Positions 34,615 through 43,187 are shown, counted from the first letter of the stretch. The stretch is 64,000 nucleotides of DNA from Pseudomonas duriflava (GCF_007830155.1 NZ_VLKY01000002.1:1-64000); one strand, 5' to 3'. Translations and numbers: made by a program. The notes: a model not told the origin generated them from the letters alone.

Positions 34615-35811
34615 TCACATAAACGGGCGGGACGGCCGAGTACCCAGTCCCATGGCTTGTCGGGCGAAAATGCCTTTGGCCATCGGCGACAGTTCCATAC
34701 CCAACAGGCCCAGGTTACGACCTGTTGCCAGCCAGGGCCGGTCATTGGAAAACAGACGTGTTACCTGATCGGAAAAACCGATGGTCAACTGTTGATCATG
34801 CTGTTGCCCCTGCAGATACGCCTGGAGCGTAGCGAAGTCTCCCGGCTCGGCCGGACTCGCCTGCAAGGCCTCCGCCAGGGCCCAGACATCACGCAGGGAC
34901 AAATTGAACCCCTGCCCGGCGATGGGATGCAGGCTATGCGCTGCATTACCTAGCACAACAAGATGGGGGCGCACTTGCTCCTGCGCCTCGATCAATACCA
35001 GTGGGTAGCAGTGCCGAACGCCCACTTGCTGGAAACGCCCTAAACGATAACCAAAGGCCTCCTGTAATTCGGACAAGAAGCGCTTTTCATCAGCCTCGGC
35101 CAGGCGCTGAACGTCCAGCATAGGGCGAGTCCATATTAGCGCACAACGGTTATCCGGCATGGGCAACAAGGCCAACGGGCCGGTCTCTGTAAACCGCTCG
35201 AAGGCCCAGCCGTTGTGCGGGTCTCCTGGAGTGACGTTGGCGATTAGAGCCGTCTGGTCATAAGTGGTCCGGTTGACATGTATCCCCAGCTGTTCGCGTA
35301 GGCCCGAACGCCCACCGTCGGCCAGCACGGCCAGGTCACATACCAGCTCACTGTCGTCGTCCAGCCTCAAGGTATAGCCCGCAGGCTGCGCCGTGATCGT
35401 TCGCACTTCAGCCGGGCAACGCCACTGGACGATGTCTCGATCCAGCGCTTGCCACAGGCAATGCCCCAACCAGGCGTTTTCCACAACATAGCCCAAGGCC
35501 TCGACACCTTGTGTCGAGGCCTCCAGCCGGGTAGATCCAAAACGGCCACGGTCAGATACGTGAATGTGGCCGATGGGTTCGGCCCGACTTTCCAGCGCCT
35601 GCCAGACACCGAGGCGCTCGTAGATAAGCCGGGAGCCGTAGGACAAGGCCGACGAGCGGGCGTCATAACTGGGCTGAAACGCATCGCCCGGCGCAAAGGG
35701 CTCGATCAAGACGATCCGCCAGCCACGCGCACGGGCCAGGCCTTGAAGAGCCAAGGCCAGGCTGGCGCCTACCAGGCCGCCACCAATGATTGCCACGTTG
35801 CAGCGCTGCAT
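34615..35811 (-). CDS. ubiH: 2-octaprenyl-6-methoxyphenol hydroxylase
   Basis: FAD-dependent aromatic hydroxylase of the ubiquinone pathway, about 398 residues. It has the N-terminal dinucleotide fold IIGGGLVGASLALAL, the DARSSALSYGS motif, the VLADGGRSG segment and the closing VLGNAAHSLHPIAGQGFNLSL motif. The start is either ATG 35811 (GAGGAG 7 bases upstream) or ATG 35826, whose ATGA overlaps the pepP stop. Either way it is closely coupled to pepP. The order pepP-ubiH-ubiI is conserved in gammaproteobacteria, which supports the UbiH assignment. Confidence 0.9.
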   Translation of the reverse strand: MQRCNVAIIGGGLVGASLALALQGLARARGWRIVLIEPFAPGDAFQPSYDARSSALSYGSRLIYERLGVWQALESRAEPIGHIHVSDRGRFGSTRLEASTQGVEALGYVVENAWLGHCLWQALDRDIVQWRCPAEVRTITAQPAGYTLRLDDDSELVCDLAVLADGGRSGLREQLGIHVNRTTYDQTALIANVTPGDPHNGWAFERFTETGPLALLPMPDNRCALIWTRPMLDVQRLAEADEKRFLSELQEAFGYRLGRFQQVGVRHCYPLVLIEAQEQVRPHLVVLGNAAHSLHPIAGQGFNLSLRDVWALAEALQASPAEPGDFATLQAYLQGQQHDQQLTIGFSDQVTRLFSNDRPWLATGRNLGLLGMELSPMAKGIFARQAMGLGTRPSRPFM

Positions 35812-35822
35812 GTCCACTCTCC

Positions 35823-37157
35823 TCATTCCGTCGCGCGACGCGCGTCGGCCATCAATCGCTCGATCTCATCGACGGCCTTTGGCACGCCGTCGGTCAGTAC
35901 TTCATACCCTTGTCGGTTCACTACAACATTGTCTTCGATGCGGATACCGATACCTCGCCACTTACGCGCCACGTTCCGGTTGTCCGGATGCACATAGATG
36001 CCCGGCTCGACGGTCATCGCCATACCCGGCTCCAGCATCCGCCACTCATCGCCAATGCGGTAATCCCCGACATCATGTACATCCAGCCCAAGCCAGTGTC
36101 CTGCACGGTGCATGTAGAACTCGCGGTAAGCCCCCTGTTCGATCAGGGCGTCGACCGTTCCGCGCAACAACCCCAGATCAACCAGGCCCTCGGTAATGAT
36201 CCGCACCGTGGCAGCATGGGCTTCGTCCCAGTTCCGCCCTGGGGCTATATAGCCAAAAGCCGCCTCGTTGGCTGCCAGAACAATCTCGTAAAGCACCTTC
36301 TGCTCGGGCGAAAAGACGCCACTGACCGGAAAGGTACGCGTAACATCGCTGGCATAGCAGTCCAGCTCGCACCCCGCATCGATCAGTACCAGATCACCGT
36401 CTTTGAGCAGGGCGTCGTTGCGCTGGTAGTGCATGATACAGGCGTTGCGACCCGACGCGACGATAGAGCCGTACGCCGTCATTCGCGCGCCTCCCTTGCG
36501 AAACGCGTAATCCAGCTCGGCCTCCAGATGATATTCGCGTAAACCGGCCCGGCACGCCTGCATCGCCCGCCGGTGAGCCTGAACGGAAATGGCTGCCGCC
36601 TCGCGAATGACCCTGATCTCCGCTGCGGTCTTGAACAAGCGCGCTTCATGAATCAGCGGATCGAGAGCTACCAGCTCCTTGGGTGGTTGAGCCCCCTGGT
36701 TGGCCTTGGCGCGAATCAGATTGATCCAGTCGAATAACTGGCGATCAAAATCAGGATTGGCGCCAATGGCGTAATAAACCCGCTCACGCCCTTCGATCAG
36801 GCCCGGCAGGATGTCGTGGATATCGCTGATGGGAAACGCATCGTCAGCCCCATAATGACGGACTGCATCCTCGGGGCCGACCCGCTCGCCTTCCCACAGC
36901 TCCACTTCCGGATCTTTTTCCCGGCAGAACAGTACGTACTCGCCATATTCGCGGCCCGGAATAAGGGCCAGTACCGCTTCCGGCTCTGGAAAGCCGGTCA
37001 GGTACTGGAAGTCGCTGTCCTGACGATAAGCGTATTCGATGTCGCGATTACGGTGACGTACGGGCGCTGCCGGCAGAATGGCAATACTGCCAGCAGCCAT
37101 CTCGCCCATCAGGGCACGACGGCGGCGGGCAAATTCAGCCTTGGGAATCCGCGTCAT
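35823..37157 (-). CDS. pepP: Xaa-Pro aminopeptidase P
   Basis: Metallo-aminopeptidase that removes N-terminal residues preceding proline, cytosolic. The 444-residue protein has an N-terminal creatinase-like domain and a C-terminal pita-bread domain with the metal ligands in LIDAGCELDCYASDVTRTF (two Asp), RAGHWLGLDVHDVG (His), MTVEPGIY (Glu) and IRIEDNV (Glu). Length and order match E. coli PepP. It follows the UPF0149 gene by 52 bases and overlaps or abuts ubiH. Confidence 0.96.
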   Translation of the reverse strand: MTRIPKAEFARRRRALMGEMAAGSIAILPAAPVRHRNRDIEYAYRQDSDFQYLTGFPEPEAVLALIPGREYGEYVLFCREKDPEVELWEGERVGPEDAVRHYGADDAFPISDIHDILPGLIEGRERVYYAIGANPDFDRQLFDWINLIRAKANQGAQPPKELVALDPLIHEARLFKTAAEIRVIREAAAISVQAHRRAMQACRAGLREYHLEAELDYAFRKGGARMTAYGSIVASGRNACIMHYQRNDALLKDGDLVLIDAGCELDCYASDVTRTFPVSGVFSPEQKVLYEIVLAANEAAFGYIAPGRNWDEAHAATVRIITEGLVDLGLLRGTVDALIEQGAYREFYMHRAGHWLGLDVHDVGDYRIGDEWRMLEPGMAMTVEPGIYVHPDNRNVARKWRGIGIRIEDNVVVNRQGYEVLTDGVPKAVDEIERLMADARRATE

Positions 37158-37209
37158 ACAGCACCCTCGCTACACCATCCTGCCTCGCTCATCCAATACG
37201 TTACCAGTA

Positions 37210-37764
37210 TCAGTGCAGGGAAGGCTTCGGCGCTGGCGCAGAGCCCTTGCCGTATTCGTTGTACAGCATCACAGGTGCGACACGCAGGTACTCGGTAACC
37301 TCCATATAGTCATTTTCCCCCTCTTCAGTATCTTCAAGGGTGTCCTGCACCTGGGCGATGGCTGCCATATCCTGCAAGACCTCTTGAGCTTCGGTTGTCA
37401 GGGCACCGCTACGGCTGACCAGCCCAAAACCGGACAGAAAGCCCTGGCACCATTGAGCCATGGCCGCTAGTCGCTCCTTGAGCGGTGCGTCGTCGGTCGG
37501 CAAAAGCAGGACAACAGTTATTTCATTGCCGGCAAATTCCTGTTGAACCATGCCGAGCAGGCCGGTCAATGCCGCCTTCAGGCGGTCCTCGGGCGTCTCG
37601 CCCAACAGGTCGGCCGCCGCAGCGAGCCAGTCGTTTTCATCGAAGCCGGACCCGGCGCAGATGCGGCCCATCAGGTGGCCGTGAAGCTCGGCAGGCGAGA
37701 CCGGAAAGGCCGCGTCGCTAAGCAGGAGGGTGAATGCGGCGTATGCAGAAGATGTACTCGTCAT
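37210..37764 (-). CDS. UPF0149 family protein (YgfB-like)
   Basis: A 184-residue cytosolic helical protein of the UPF0149/YecA group. It shows the family segments [19 protein letters not shown] (about 20-38), [11 protein letters not shown] (about 114) and an acidic region [18 protein letters not shown] before the end. From memory, YgfB of P. aeruginosa influences antibiotic tolerance through control of the alp lysis genes; whether this orthologue does the same is inference. It is the first gene of the UPF0149-pepP-ubiH-ubiI operon and divergent from the zapB-like gene. Confidence 0.85.
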   Translation of the reverse strand: MTSTSSAYAAFTLLLSDAAFPVSPAELHGHLMGRICAGSGFDENDWLAAAADLLGETPEDRLKAALTGLLGMVQQEFAGNEITVVLLLPTDDAPLKERLAAMAQWCQGFLSGFGLVSRSGALTTEAQEVLQDMAAIAQVQDTLEDTEEGENDYMEVTEYLRVAPVMLYNEYGKGSAPAPKPSLH

Positions 37765-37820
37765 GGATGGCTATGGTCGTCAGCGGACGTGATGGCTAGA
37801 ATGAACCTGTATCCTACGCG

Positions 37821-37849
37821 TTGACCTTGTTACCGGCCAACCTTGTATA
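37821..37849 (+). promoter_or_regulatory. Promoter of the zapB-like/zapA operon
   Basis: TTGACC (37821-37826), a 17-base spacer and TGTATA (37844-37849) form a good sigma70-type promoter. The predicted start is about 14 bases before the zapB-like ATG. Confidence 0.6.
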
Positions 37850-37870
37850 GCTCCGGAGCAGCCCCCATCC

Positions 37871-38092
37871 ATGCGCGAGCCTTCGATCGACAACGATCTC
37901 CAAGCACTGACCGATAAAATCGAGCAATTGCTCGCACACATCGAACAGCTTCGGACTGAGAATCGCCATTTACGCGCCGGAGAACGCGCTTGGCGGGAAG
38001 AACGCGCCAAACTGATCGAAAAGAACGATTTGGCCCGACATAAGGTCGAAGCGATGATTTTACGCCTGAAAGCCCTGGAGCAGGATTCATGA
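37871..38092 (+). CDS. TIGR02449/ZapB-like coiled-coil protein
   Basis: A 73-residue protein that is almost entirely a heptad coiled coil (LTDKIEQLLAHIEQLRTEN and the following basic/acidic helix). It belongs to the small TIGR02449 group found before zapA in pseudomonads and resembles ZapB, which layers onto Z-ring-associated ZapA. The stop overlaps the zapA start (ATGA), so the two are translationally coupled. A role in Z-ring organisation is inferred from shape and context. Confidence 0.8.
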   Translation: MREPSIDNDLQALTDKIEQLLAHIEQLRTENRHLRAGERAWREERAKLIEKNDLARHKVEAMILRLKALEQDS

Positions 38093-38400
38093 GCACCGAT
38101 ACCGTCACCGTCCATATTCTCGATAAGGACTACTGCATCAGCTGTCCCCCGGACGAACGCGCCAACCTCGAAACCACTGCGCGTTATCTCGACGGCAAGA
38201 TGCGAGAGATCCGCGCTAGCGGCAAGGTCATAGGCTCCGACCGTATCGCGGTCATGGCTGCCCTCAACATTACCCACGACCTGCTGCATCGTCAGGAAGG
38301 CGTGAGCTTTGAAGTAAGCAATACTCGCGAACGCGTCCGCGACTTGCTCGACCGGGTCGATCGCGCCCTGACGACCGAGCAGGACGAACGGGGGGTTTGA
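38089..38400 (+). CDS. zapA: Cell division protein ZapA
   Basis: ZapA cross-links FtsZ filaments at midcell. The 103-residue protein has the family beginning VTVHILDKDYCISCPPDERANLE split over the first 30 residues, the helical segment with ARYLDGKMREIR, and a C-terminal coiled coil. The start overlaps the upstream stop. The last codons of zapA overlap the -35 region of the 6S RNA promoter. Confidence 0.93.
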   Translation: MSTDTVTVHILDKDYCISCPPDERANLETTARYLDGKMREIRASGKVIGSDRIAVMAALNITHDLLHRQEGVSFEVSNTRERVRDLLDRVDRALTTEQDERGV

Positions 38401-38423
38401 ATCTTGTGGCGACGGGGTATACT
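38396..38423 (+). promoter_or_regulatory. 6S RNA promoter
   Basis: TTTGAA (38396-38401), 16-base spacer, TATACT (38418-38423), with the predicted start near 38430. The -35 overlaps the zapA stop codon. Confidence 0.6.
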
Positions 38424-38429
38424 GGACGC

Positions 38430-38604
38430 ACTCTCTGGTGTGTTTGCCAGTCGGTCATGTCCCTGAGCCGATAAGCAACACCACGGGGGTCGCTCGCTGA
38501 GCTTGTGTGCATGTCCGCACGACGGAAAGCCTAATGGCTCACGACTTCCTCCACCTTGAACTCTCGGGTTCAAGGGCTACACCGGCAGCGGCATTCCGGG
38601 GAGC
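38430..38604 (+). ncRNA. ssrS: 6S RNA
   Basis: 6S RNA binds the sigma70 holoenzyme as an open-promoter mimic and represses transcription in stationary phase. Hallmarks seen: the closing stem pairing CTCTCTGG at the 5' end with CCGGGGAG at the 3' end, the conserved CCCTGAGCCGATA segment after the 5' arm, and the 3' segment CACCTTGAAC...GGTTCAAGGGCTACA, all as in enterobacterial 6S RNA. The location between zapA and fau is the classical ssrS site. Ends are estimated from the promoter and the closing stem, giving about 175 nt. Confidence 0.93.
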
Positions 38605-38615
38605 TATTTCTTTTT

Positions 38616-39272
38616 ATGATCAACGCCAGCGATCATTCCCGTCCGGCCCTGCGCCGGCTCTTGCGGCAAAAGCGTCGCGCTTTGAGCAAATCTCAGCAGC
38701 GACAGGCTGCACATCATCTGCACCGTCAATTGAGCCATCATCCGCTCTACAGACGCGCCCGGCACATTGCGTTCTACCTGCCCAACGATGGTGAAATCGA
38801 TCCTCGCCCGCTATTACGTACCGCCCAACGCCGCGGTAAGGCAACTTACCTGCCTGTCCTGAGCGAATGGCCGTCTACTCACATGAGTTTCCAGCGAATA
38901 AAACCGGATGAGCGGTGGACACGTAATCGTTTCAAGATCGTAGAACCGCGACCAAATCGCTGTCGCCAACGTAAGCCCTGGACATTGGACCTGATCCTCA
39001 TGCCGCTTGTAGGCTTCGATGCCTATGGCGGTCGCCTGGGCATGGGTGGGGGTTTCTATGACCGCAGCTTGGCCTATCTGAAACGGCGCACAACGTGGCG
39101 CTCACCTAAATTGTTAGGATTAGCCCATGAGTGTCAGAAGGTCGATCGGTTGACGCTAGCGCACTGGGACGTACCCATGGCCGCAACGGTGACGGATAAG
39201 GGATGGTATGGGCAAGGCAGAACAGCCCCTACCCTGCGCGAAGAAAGAAGCGCAGGGTCCCCAAAGCAGTAA
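38616..39272 (+). CDS. fau: 5-formyltetrahydrofolate cyclo-ligase
   Basis: The enzyme (YgfA) converts 5-formyl-THF and ATP to 5,10-methenyl-THF, linked to stationary phase and persistence. The 218-residue protein has the basic N-terminus RRLLRQKRRALS, the segment IAFYLPNDGEIDP (substrate/ATP site) and the signature GFDAYGGRLGMGGGFYDR. The ATG at 38616 is 12 bases after the 6S RNA end; an in-frame start at 38556 lies inside 6S RNA and is rejected. Cotranscription with 6S RNA is the usual arrangement. An 8-base hairpin (39232-39257) falls within the last codons. Confidence 0.95.
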   Translation: MINASDHSRPALRRLLRQKRRALSKSQQRQAAHHLHRQLSHHPLYRRARHIAFYLPNDGEIDPRPLLRTAQRRGKATYLPVLSEWPSTHMSFQRIKPDERWTRNRFKIVEPRPNRCRQRKPWTLDLILMPLVGFDAYGGRLGMGGGFYDRSLAYLKRRTTWRSPKLLGLAHECQKVDRLTLAHWDVPMAATVTDKGWYGQGRTAPTLREERSAGSPKQ

Positions 39273-39280
39273 CGTCGTCT

Positions 39281-39421
39281 TTAGCGCGACGCCTGCACAA
39301 CATGTGGCGAGGGTAAACGGTCCTGCTGCTTATCCCACAGACTTTGGGTATACCCCGTTGTTACAACACCCAAGCCGAACAGCACTACCAGTACCCAAAG
39401 CAAGTCCGGTTTGCGTTTCAT
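39281..39421 (-). CDS. Small single-pass membrane protein, 46 residues
   Basis: Found by reading the minus strand between fau and the EVE gene. The 46-codon frame encodes MKRKPDLLWVL, a hydrophobic helix to about residue 24 (VVLFGLGVVTTG), then YTQSLWD and a polar tail. The positive N-terminus and single hydrophobic span suggest an inner-membrane protein with its tail outside. TAGG lies upstream of the ATG as a modest ribosome-binding site. I recall similar tiny proteins in other pseudomonads, without assigned function. It converges with fau, 8 bases apart. Confidence 0.65.
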   Translation of the reverse strand: MKRKPDLLWVLVVLFGLGVVTTGYTQSLWDKQQDRLPSPHVVQASR

Positions 39422-39594
39422 GTTATGTGCCTACCCCTTCGTTGGCATAATTAACGTCTCCGCCGCCCTTTTTTTGAGTCAGGCCGTACGGCATTGCAAA
39501 AGCCGCGGCATTCTGCGGCAACCTGTTTTTTGACGCAAATGCTGTGTCAACTAACCGACAGACAGCGCAAAGCGCTTTTTCAGGAGCAAGCTTC

Positions 39595-40044
39595 ATGCCG
39601 TATTGGCTGATGAAATCGGAGCCCGATGAGTTTTCCATTCATGATCTGCAACGCCTGCGCACTGCGCGCTGGGATGGCGTCAGAAATTACCAGGCACGCA
39701 ACTTTATGCGAGCCATGGCGGAGGGAGACCTATTCCTGTTCTATCACTCCAGCTGTCCTGAACCAGGCGTCGCCGGCATCGGGCGGATAGAAAATGGTCC
39801 CTTTCCTGATCCGACCGCACTCGATCCGAAAAGCCCCTACCATTCGTCGAAAGCCACTGCCGATAATAATCCTTGGGTTGCCCGCGACGTCAGCTTTATT
39901 GAGACCTTTCCGCATGTCATTCCACTAACACGTCTACGCGAGCTCGACGCCCTGGCTGACTTTAGCCTCACGCAAAAAGGCAGCCGCCTCTCAGTCATGC
40001 CGGTAACCGACGCCCAATGGCACGCTATTTTGGCGTGCCGATGA
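39595..40044 (+). CDS. EVE-domain protein
   Basis: A 149-residue single EVE (PUA-like) domain protein. It begins MPYWLMKSEPDEFSI and has WDGVRNYQARNFMRAM, GDLFLFYHSS and GVAGIGRI, which are the family signatures shared with eukaryotic THYN1. EVE domains bind modified nucleobases in DNA or RNA; the bacterial target is unknown. The ATG at 39595 has AGGAG 8 bases upstream; the longer in-frame start at 39544 lacks one. It converges with the FliL-like gene, 14 bases apart. Confidence 0.9.
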   Translation: MPYWLMKSEPDEFSIHDLQRLRTARWDGVRNYQARNFMRAMAEGDLFLFYHSSCPEPGVAGIGRIENGPFPDPTALDPKSPYHSSKATADNNPWVARDVSFIETFPHVIPLTRLRELDALADFSLTQKGSRLSVMPVTDAQWHAILACR

Positions 40045-40058
40045 GCCGTCACGCTTGG

Positions 40059-40469
40059 TTATGGCTGGATGATCAGGTTATTGAACAGCAGATCTTCGAC
40101 CAGCGGCTTGCCCTCTTCAGCATTGAGAATATCCTGCGCCTGCTTGAGCGCTGCCTGACGAAGATTCTCGCGGTTCTCGACGCCATTGAGGCTTTCGTCA
40201 GTCTGCTGGTCGAACAGCATGATCAACTGGTTGCGAATCAGCGGCTCGTGGAAAGACACTCGGCCAGCCGCTTCCTTGCTCATGGTCATCAAGGCGATAT
40301 CCGCCTTGTAGTATTTGATTTTGGGCCCGGCACCGTAATTGCCGACCAAGGCTGGCGTCAGGTTCACATAGTTAGGCTGCGATGCGCCCTCCTCGCCCTC
40401 CTTGGCTTCACTGGCCCATACGGGCAAGGCGAGAGAGAAAGCGAGTACGCAGGCAAGCAGGGCTTTCAC
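40059..40469 (-). CDS. FliL-like secreted protein
   Basis: A 136-residue protein with a cleavable signal peptide (MKALLACVLAFSLALPVWA) and a domain resembling the C-terminal part of FliL, the flagellar basal-body protein: YVNLTPALVGNYG, IKYYKADIALM, then NQLIMLFDQQTDESLNG and a conserved end. True FliL has a membrane anchor and sits in flagellar operons; this gene is alone, so a stator-related or stomatin-like periplasmic role is only inference. It is close to the EVE gene end and lies downstream of the DUF5924 gene. Confidence 0.78.
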   Translation of the reverse strand: MKALLACVLAFSLALPVWASEAKEGEEGASQPNYVNLTPALVGNYGAGPKIKYYKADIALMTMSKEAAGRVSFHEPLIRNQLIMLFDQQTDESLNGVENRENLRQAALKQAQDILNAEEGKPLVEDLLFNNLIIQP

Positions 40470-40655
40470 AGGAGAGATCCTCGAACAAAAATGAGTGCAT
40501 GCATGACGGTGAAACGGTCATGCCAGTAACAGTGTATCGACAGCGGCCGAATTTTCTGAATACACCGCCTCGCTGCCCGTAAATAGGACAGCCGTGTTGT
40601 TATGAAAACGCTGCCTGTCTGGAACATCGCCTCGCAGGCAGCGTGACAACAAACA

Positions 40656-41681
40656 TCACTCTGTAACCTTGAAACGCAAGGTTCCGATAAGCTGTCCCGC
40701 CTCGGTTACGACCTGGACCTGCCAGCGTCCCTCGACTTGACCAGGAAAATTGCGCTTGTGCGTCCAGGCGCGGTATCCCGCTTCCCGCCCTCCGCTGATA
40801 TTCAGAGGGATTCGGTCGACCTCGCGGCCATCGTGCCGCCACACATGATAGATACGCTCACTAAGACCACGCGGCGCATTGATAGCGGTATAGGCATAAA
40901 GCCCCTGTGATCGAAGTTGAGCCTCGCTGATTTCCTTAAGGCTTTTACCCGGCTCGCGGGCCTGGTTGTCGAATTGACTGGTTATTGCTACGTCGGTCAG
41001 CCATAACGTGGCCGGAGGCACCCAGGCCCGCATTATCCAGCCAAAGCCGCCAATAGCCAGCGTAAGAGCTAAAACCATCGGCCACTGCCATCCACGTTTT
41101 ATACTCAGGGCCACCGCAATACTGGGAAACGACAACAGGACCGCTACACCCAGAGCCAGCTTGTAACTTTCTGGCGTGGTCAAGTGCAAAATGATTGGCA
41201 GGGCCGTCAGTAACACAGCAAACAAGGTCAGCGTGTGATACCCAAGAAATACCCAACGTCGCGCTGTCAACGCCTTGTAATACAACGGATCGGTGATGGA
41301 AATCAGCGCCATAGTCGCCAAAAGTCCGGTGAAGACTACTTGTCCACTGTTCCAGGTCGTAGTAATGAAAAAGAACGGCAGGACGAAAAACAAGCTCTCC
41401 TGGTGGATCATCTGCGTGGCATAGCGCAATAAGCCAGGCGGTACACTCCAGCCGAAACGCCGTGTTACCCATTTCCGCAGGACATTTTCCAGCATCAGCC
41501 ACAGCCAGCTGGCAAGCATGACCACAGCCATGACCTTGGCAAAGCCGTGCTGACGATCCACCAATAGAAAACTGCACACGCCCGAGATGAACCCCGCCAA
41601 GGCGACAAGGCGCGGATAACGGTTGATGATCGTTACGGCGAGGGATACGAGACGTGAGGGGTAGGACTTCCAATGGGACAT
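40656..41681 (-). CDS. DUF5924/DUF2914 membrane protein
   Basis: A 341-residue protein with about seven to eight membrane segments (roughly residues 25-245) followed by a soluble C-terminal domain of the DUF2914 type. The C-terminal part has the segment VWRHDGREVDRIPLNISGG and GRWQVQVVTEAGQLIG, typical of DUF2914. The function is unknown. The ATG at 41681 gives MSHWKSYPSRLV; a 26-codon upstream extension is open but has no ribosome-binding site. The ribosome-binding site at 41681 is also weak, so the start is uncertain. Confidence 0.72.
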   Translation of the reverse strand: MSHWKSYPSRLVSLAVTIINRYPRLVALAGFISGVCSFLLVDRQHGFAKVMAVVMLASWLWLMLENVLRKWVTRRFGWSVPPGLLRYATQMIHQESLFFVLPFFFITTTWNSGQVVFTGLLATMALISITDPLYYKALTARRWVFLGYHTLTLFAVLLTALPIILHLTTPESYKLALGVAVLLSFPSIAVALSIKRGWQWPMVLALTLAIGGFGWIMRAWVPPATLWLTDVAITSQFDNQAREPGKSLKEISEAQLRSQGLYAYTAINAPRGLSERIYHVWRHDGREVDRIPLNISGGREAGYRAWTHKRNFPGQVEGRWQVQVVTEAGQLIGTLRFKVTE

Positions 41682-42129
41682 GATGACCAGTGTAGCGGAG
41701 TAAAAAGACAAGAGCCGGATGATAGGAGCGACGATGCTAGGAACATGCAGCATACGCATCGGACACTATCAGAAGAATGCCTGATGTGCGGGTCACCTTT
41801 CTTTACTAACGCCTACTCGTGATGGTCATTTTCGACTCTTCCCTTGGATAACGTCTAACATCCGCTCATGTTCACTCCTCCCTATGCTAGCCGATAGGCA
41901 AGCCATAGATTGACTATCCAACAGGCAAACCATAGTGCGCGAGTAAGCAACGAAAAGAGCATGCTGCATTATTCACTGGCGACAGACTGGACATTGACCC
42001 GCAAAACAGCTCACCCTGACGCCATAGCTATGGTGTACTCGCTGCAACGTTAGTTTCCCTGTATGGAATTTTGCGCGATTCGCCAGCGACTAAGCGTCTT
42101 GCCTGTCATTATCCAAGGATGCCCGCCTG
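41682..42129. other. Divergent intergenic region with a direct repeat
   Basis: About 450 bases between the DUF5924 gene and the reductase gene. It contains the near-identical direct repeat AGGCAAGCCATAG (41896-41908) and AGGCAAACCATAG (41923-41935), spaced 27 bases start to start. A TTGACT (41910-41915) lies between the copies. No convincing gene is seen; a 30-codon frame at 41961-42053 lacks a proper ribosome-binding site. Confidence 0.5.
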
Positions 42130-43101
42130 ATGAAGGTCACCCTACAACCCTCCGGCCTTACACTCGATACGCTGCCGGACGAAAGCATTCTCGACGCCGC
42201 GCGTCGGCTCGGCTATGACTGTCCACACAGCTGCCGAAACGGCAACTGTCATCTCTGCGCCGCCCTGCTGATCGAAGGCCGAGTGCAACAAAAAGGACAG
42301 GTACTTGATCATGGCGAGATCTTCGTCTGTCTAGCCGTCCCGCTGGAGGATTGCCAACTGCACTGGGATGGCGTTCTGGCACCGGGAACCCTGCCGGTAC
42401 GCGCCCTGGCCTGCCAGGTAGTGTCATGCGAAGACGTTGGCGGTGACGTACGTCGCGTTCTATTGCGGGCCCCGGCGGGCAAGCCTGTACGCTATTACGC
42501 CGGTCAATACCTCATGATCAAGCGCGACGACGGCAAGCAGTCTGCCTTTTCCCTAGCCTCCGCCCCTCACCAGGGCCGCGACCTGGAATTACATATCCTG
42601 ACGCGCGAGAACAGTACCCAGGCCCTGGTCGCCCAGCTCGAGCGCGAGCGGATCGCACGTGTCCACTTACCCTATGGTGATGCCCACTTGGCCGATCTGC
42701 CGGATGGCCCTCTGGTACTGATCGCTGCCGGTACTGGAATGGCGCAGATGCACAGCCTTATCGAAGACTGCCGCGCACGTGACTTTGGTAAGACACTTCA
42801 TCTGTACTGGGGCGTCCGCCAGCCGGACGACTTCTATGCCCTACCCCATTGGGCAGAATGGGAGCAGGATCCTCGCCTGCACCTGCATAAAGTAGTCAGT
42901 GATGTATGCGGCTGGGAAGGACGATGCGGCCTGCTTCACGAGGCCGTACGAGAAGATTTCCCGGATTTGAAGCACCTGCACGTCTATGCCAGCGGCTCGC
43001 CAGCCATGGTTTATGCCACGTTGGACGCCCTTGTAGAAGCAGGCATGGACCCGCACCAGATGCGGGCCGATGTGTTTGCCTACGCCCCGCGGGATGCATA
43101 A
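42130..43101 (+). CDS. Ferredoxin-fused NAD(P)H flavin reductase
   Basis: A 323-residue iron-sulfur flavoprotein. The N-terminal [2Fe-2S] ferredoxin domain (about 1-90) has the cysteine cluster CPHSCRNGNCHLC and a later CLAVP cysteine. It is followed by an FAD-binding domain with SAFSLASAPHQ and an NAD-binding domain with AAGTGMAQMHSLIE and the ending YASGSPAMVYATL. The family is often labelled CDP-6-deoxy-delta-3,4-glucoseen reductase, a name from a sugar pathway that has no other genes here. E. coli has the simpler flavin reductase fre next to ubiD, so a role supplying electrons or reduced flavin near ubiquinone synthesis is plausible. It converges with ubiD. Confidence 0.87.
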   Translation: MKVTLQPSGLTLDTLPDESILDAARRLGYDCPHSCRNGNCHLCAALLIEGRVQQKGQVLDHGEIFVCLAVPLEDCQLHWDGVLAPGTLPVRALACQVVSCEDVGGDVRRVLLRAPAGKPVRYYAGQYLMIKRDDGKQSAFSLASAPHQGRDLELHILTRENSTQALVAQLERERIARVHLPYGDAHLADLPDGPLVLIAAGTGMAQMHSLIEDCRARDFGKTLHLYWGVRQPDDFYALPHWAEWEQDPRLHLHKVVSDVCGWEGRCGLLHEAVREDFPDLKHLHVYASGSPAMVYATLDALVEAGMDPHQMRADVFAYAPRDA

Positions 43102-43152
43102 GTAGCTCAGCCTCAAAACATGCAGCCGTAAGCGGCATGCCCGAGAGTAACC

Positions 43153-43183
43153 AGTCCTGTGAGACGCTTCGTCTTACAGGACT
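43153..43183. terminator. Hairpin between the reductase gene and ubiD
   Basis: Inverted repeat with arms AGTCCTGTGAGACG and CGTCTTACAGGACT (one G-T pair) around a 3-base loop, located between two convergent genes. There is no T tract, so it may act with Rho or as a 3'-end barrier. Confidence 0.55.
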
Positions 43184-43187
43184 ACGC

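Noticed and set aside
39232..39257. Perfect 8-base hairpin CCCTGCGC/GCGCAGGG
   Set aside because: Falls within the last codons of fau and has no T tract; may help termination but cannot be called a terminator.
41961..42053. 30-codon plus-strand frame in the gap before the reductase gene
   Set aside because: Its only purine-rich stretch abuts the ATG, so spacing is wrong for a ribosome-binding site, and no family is recognised.
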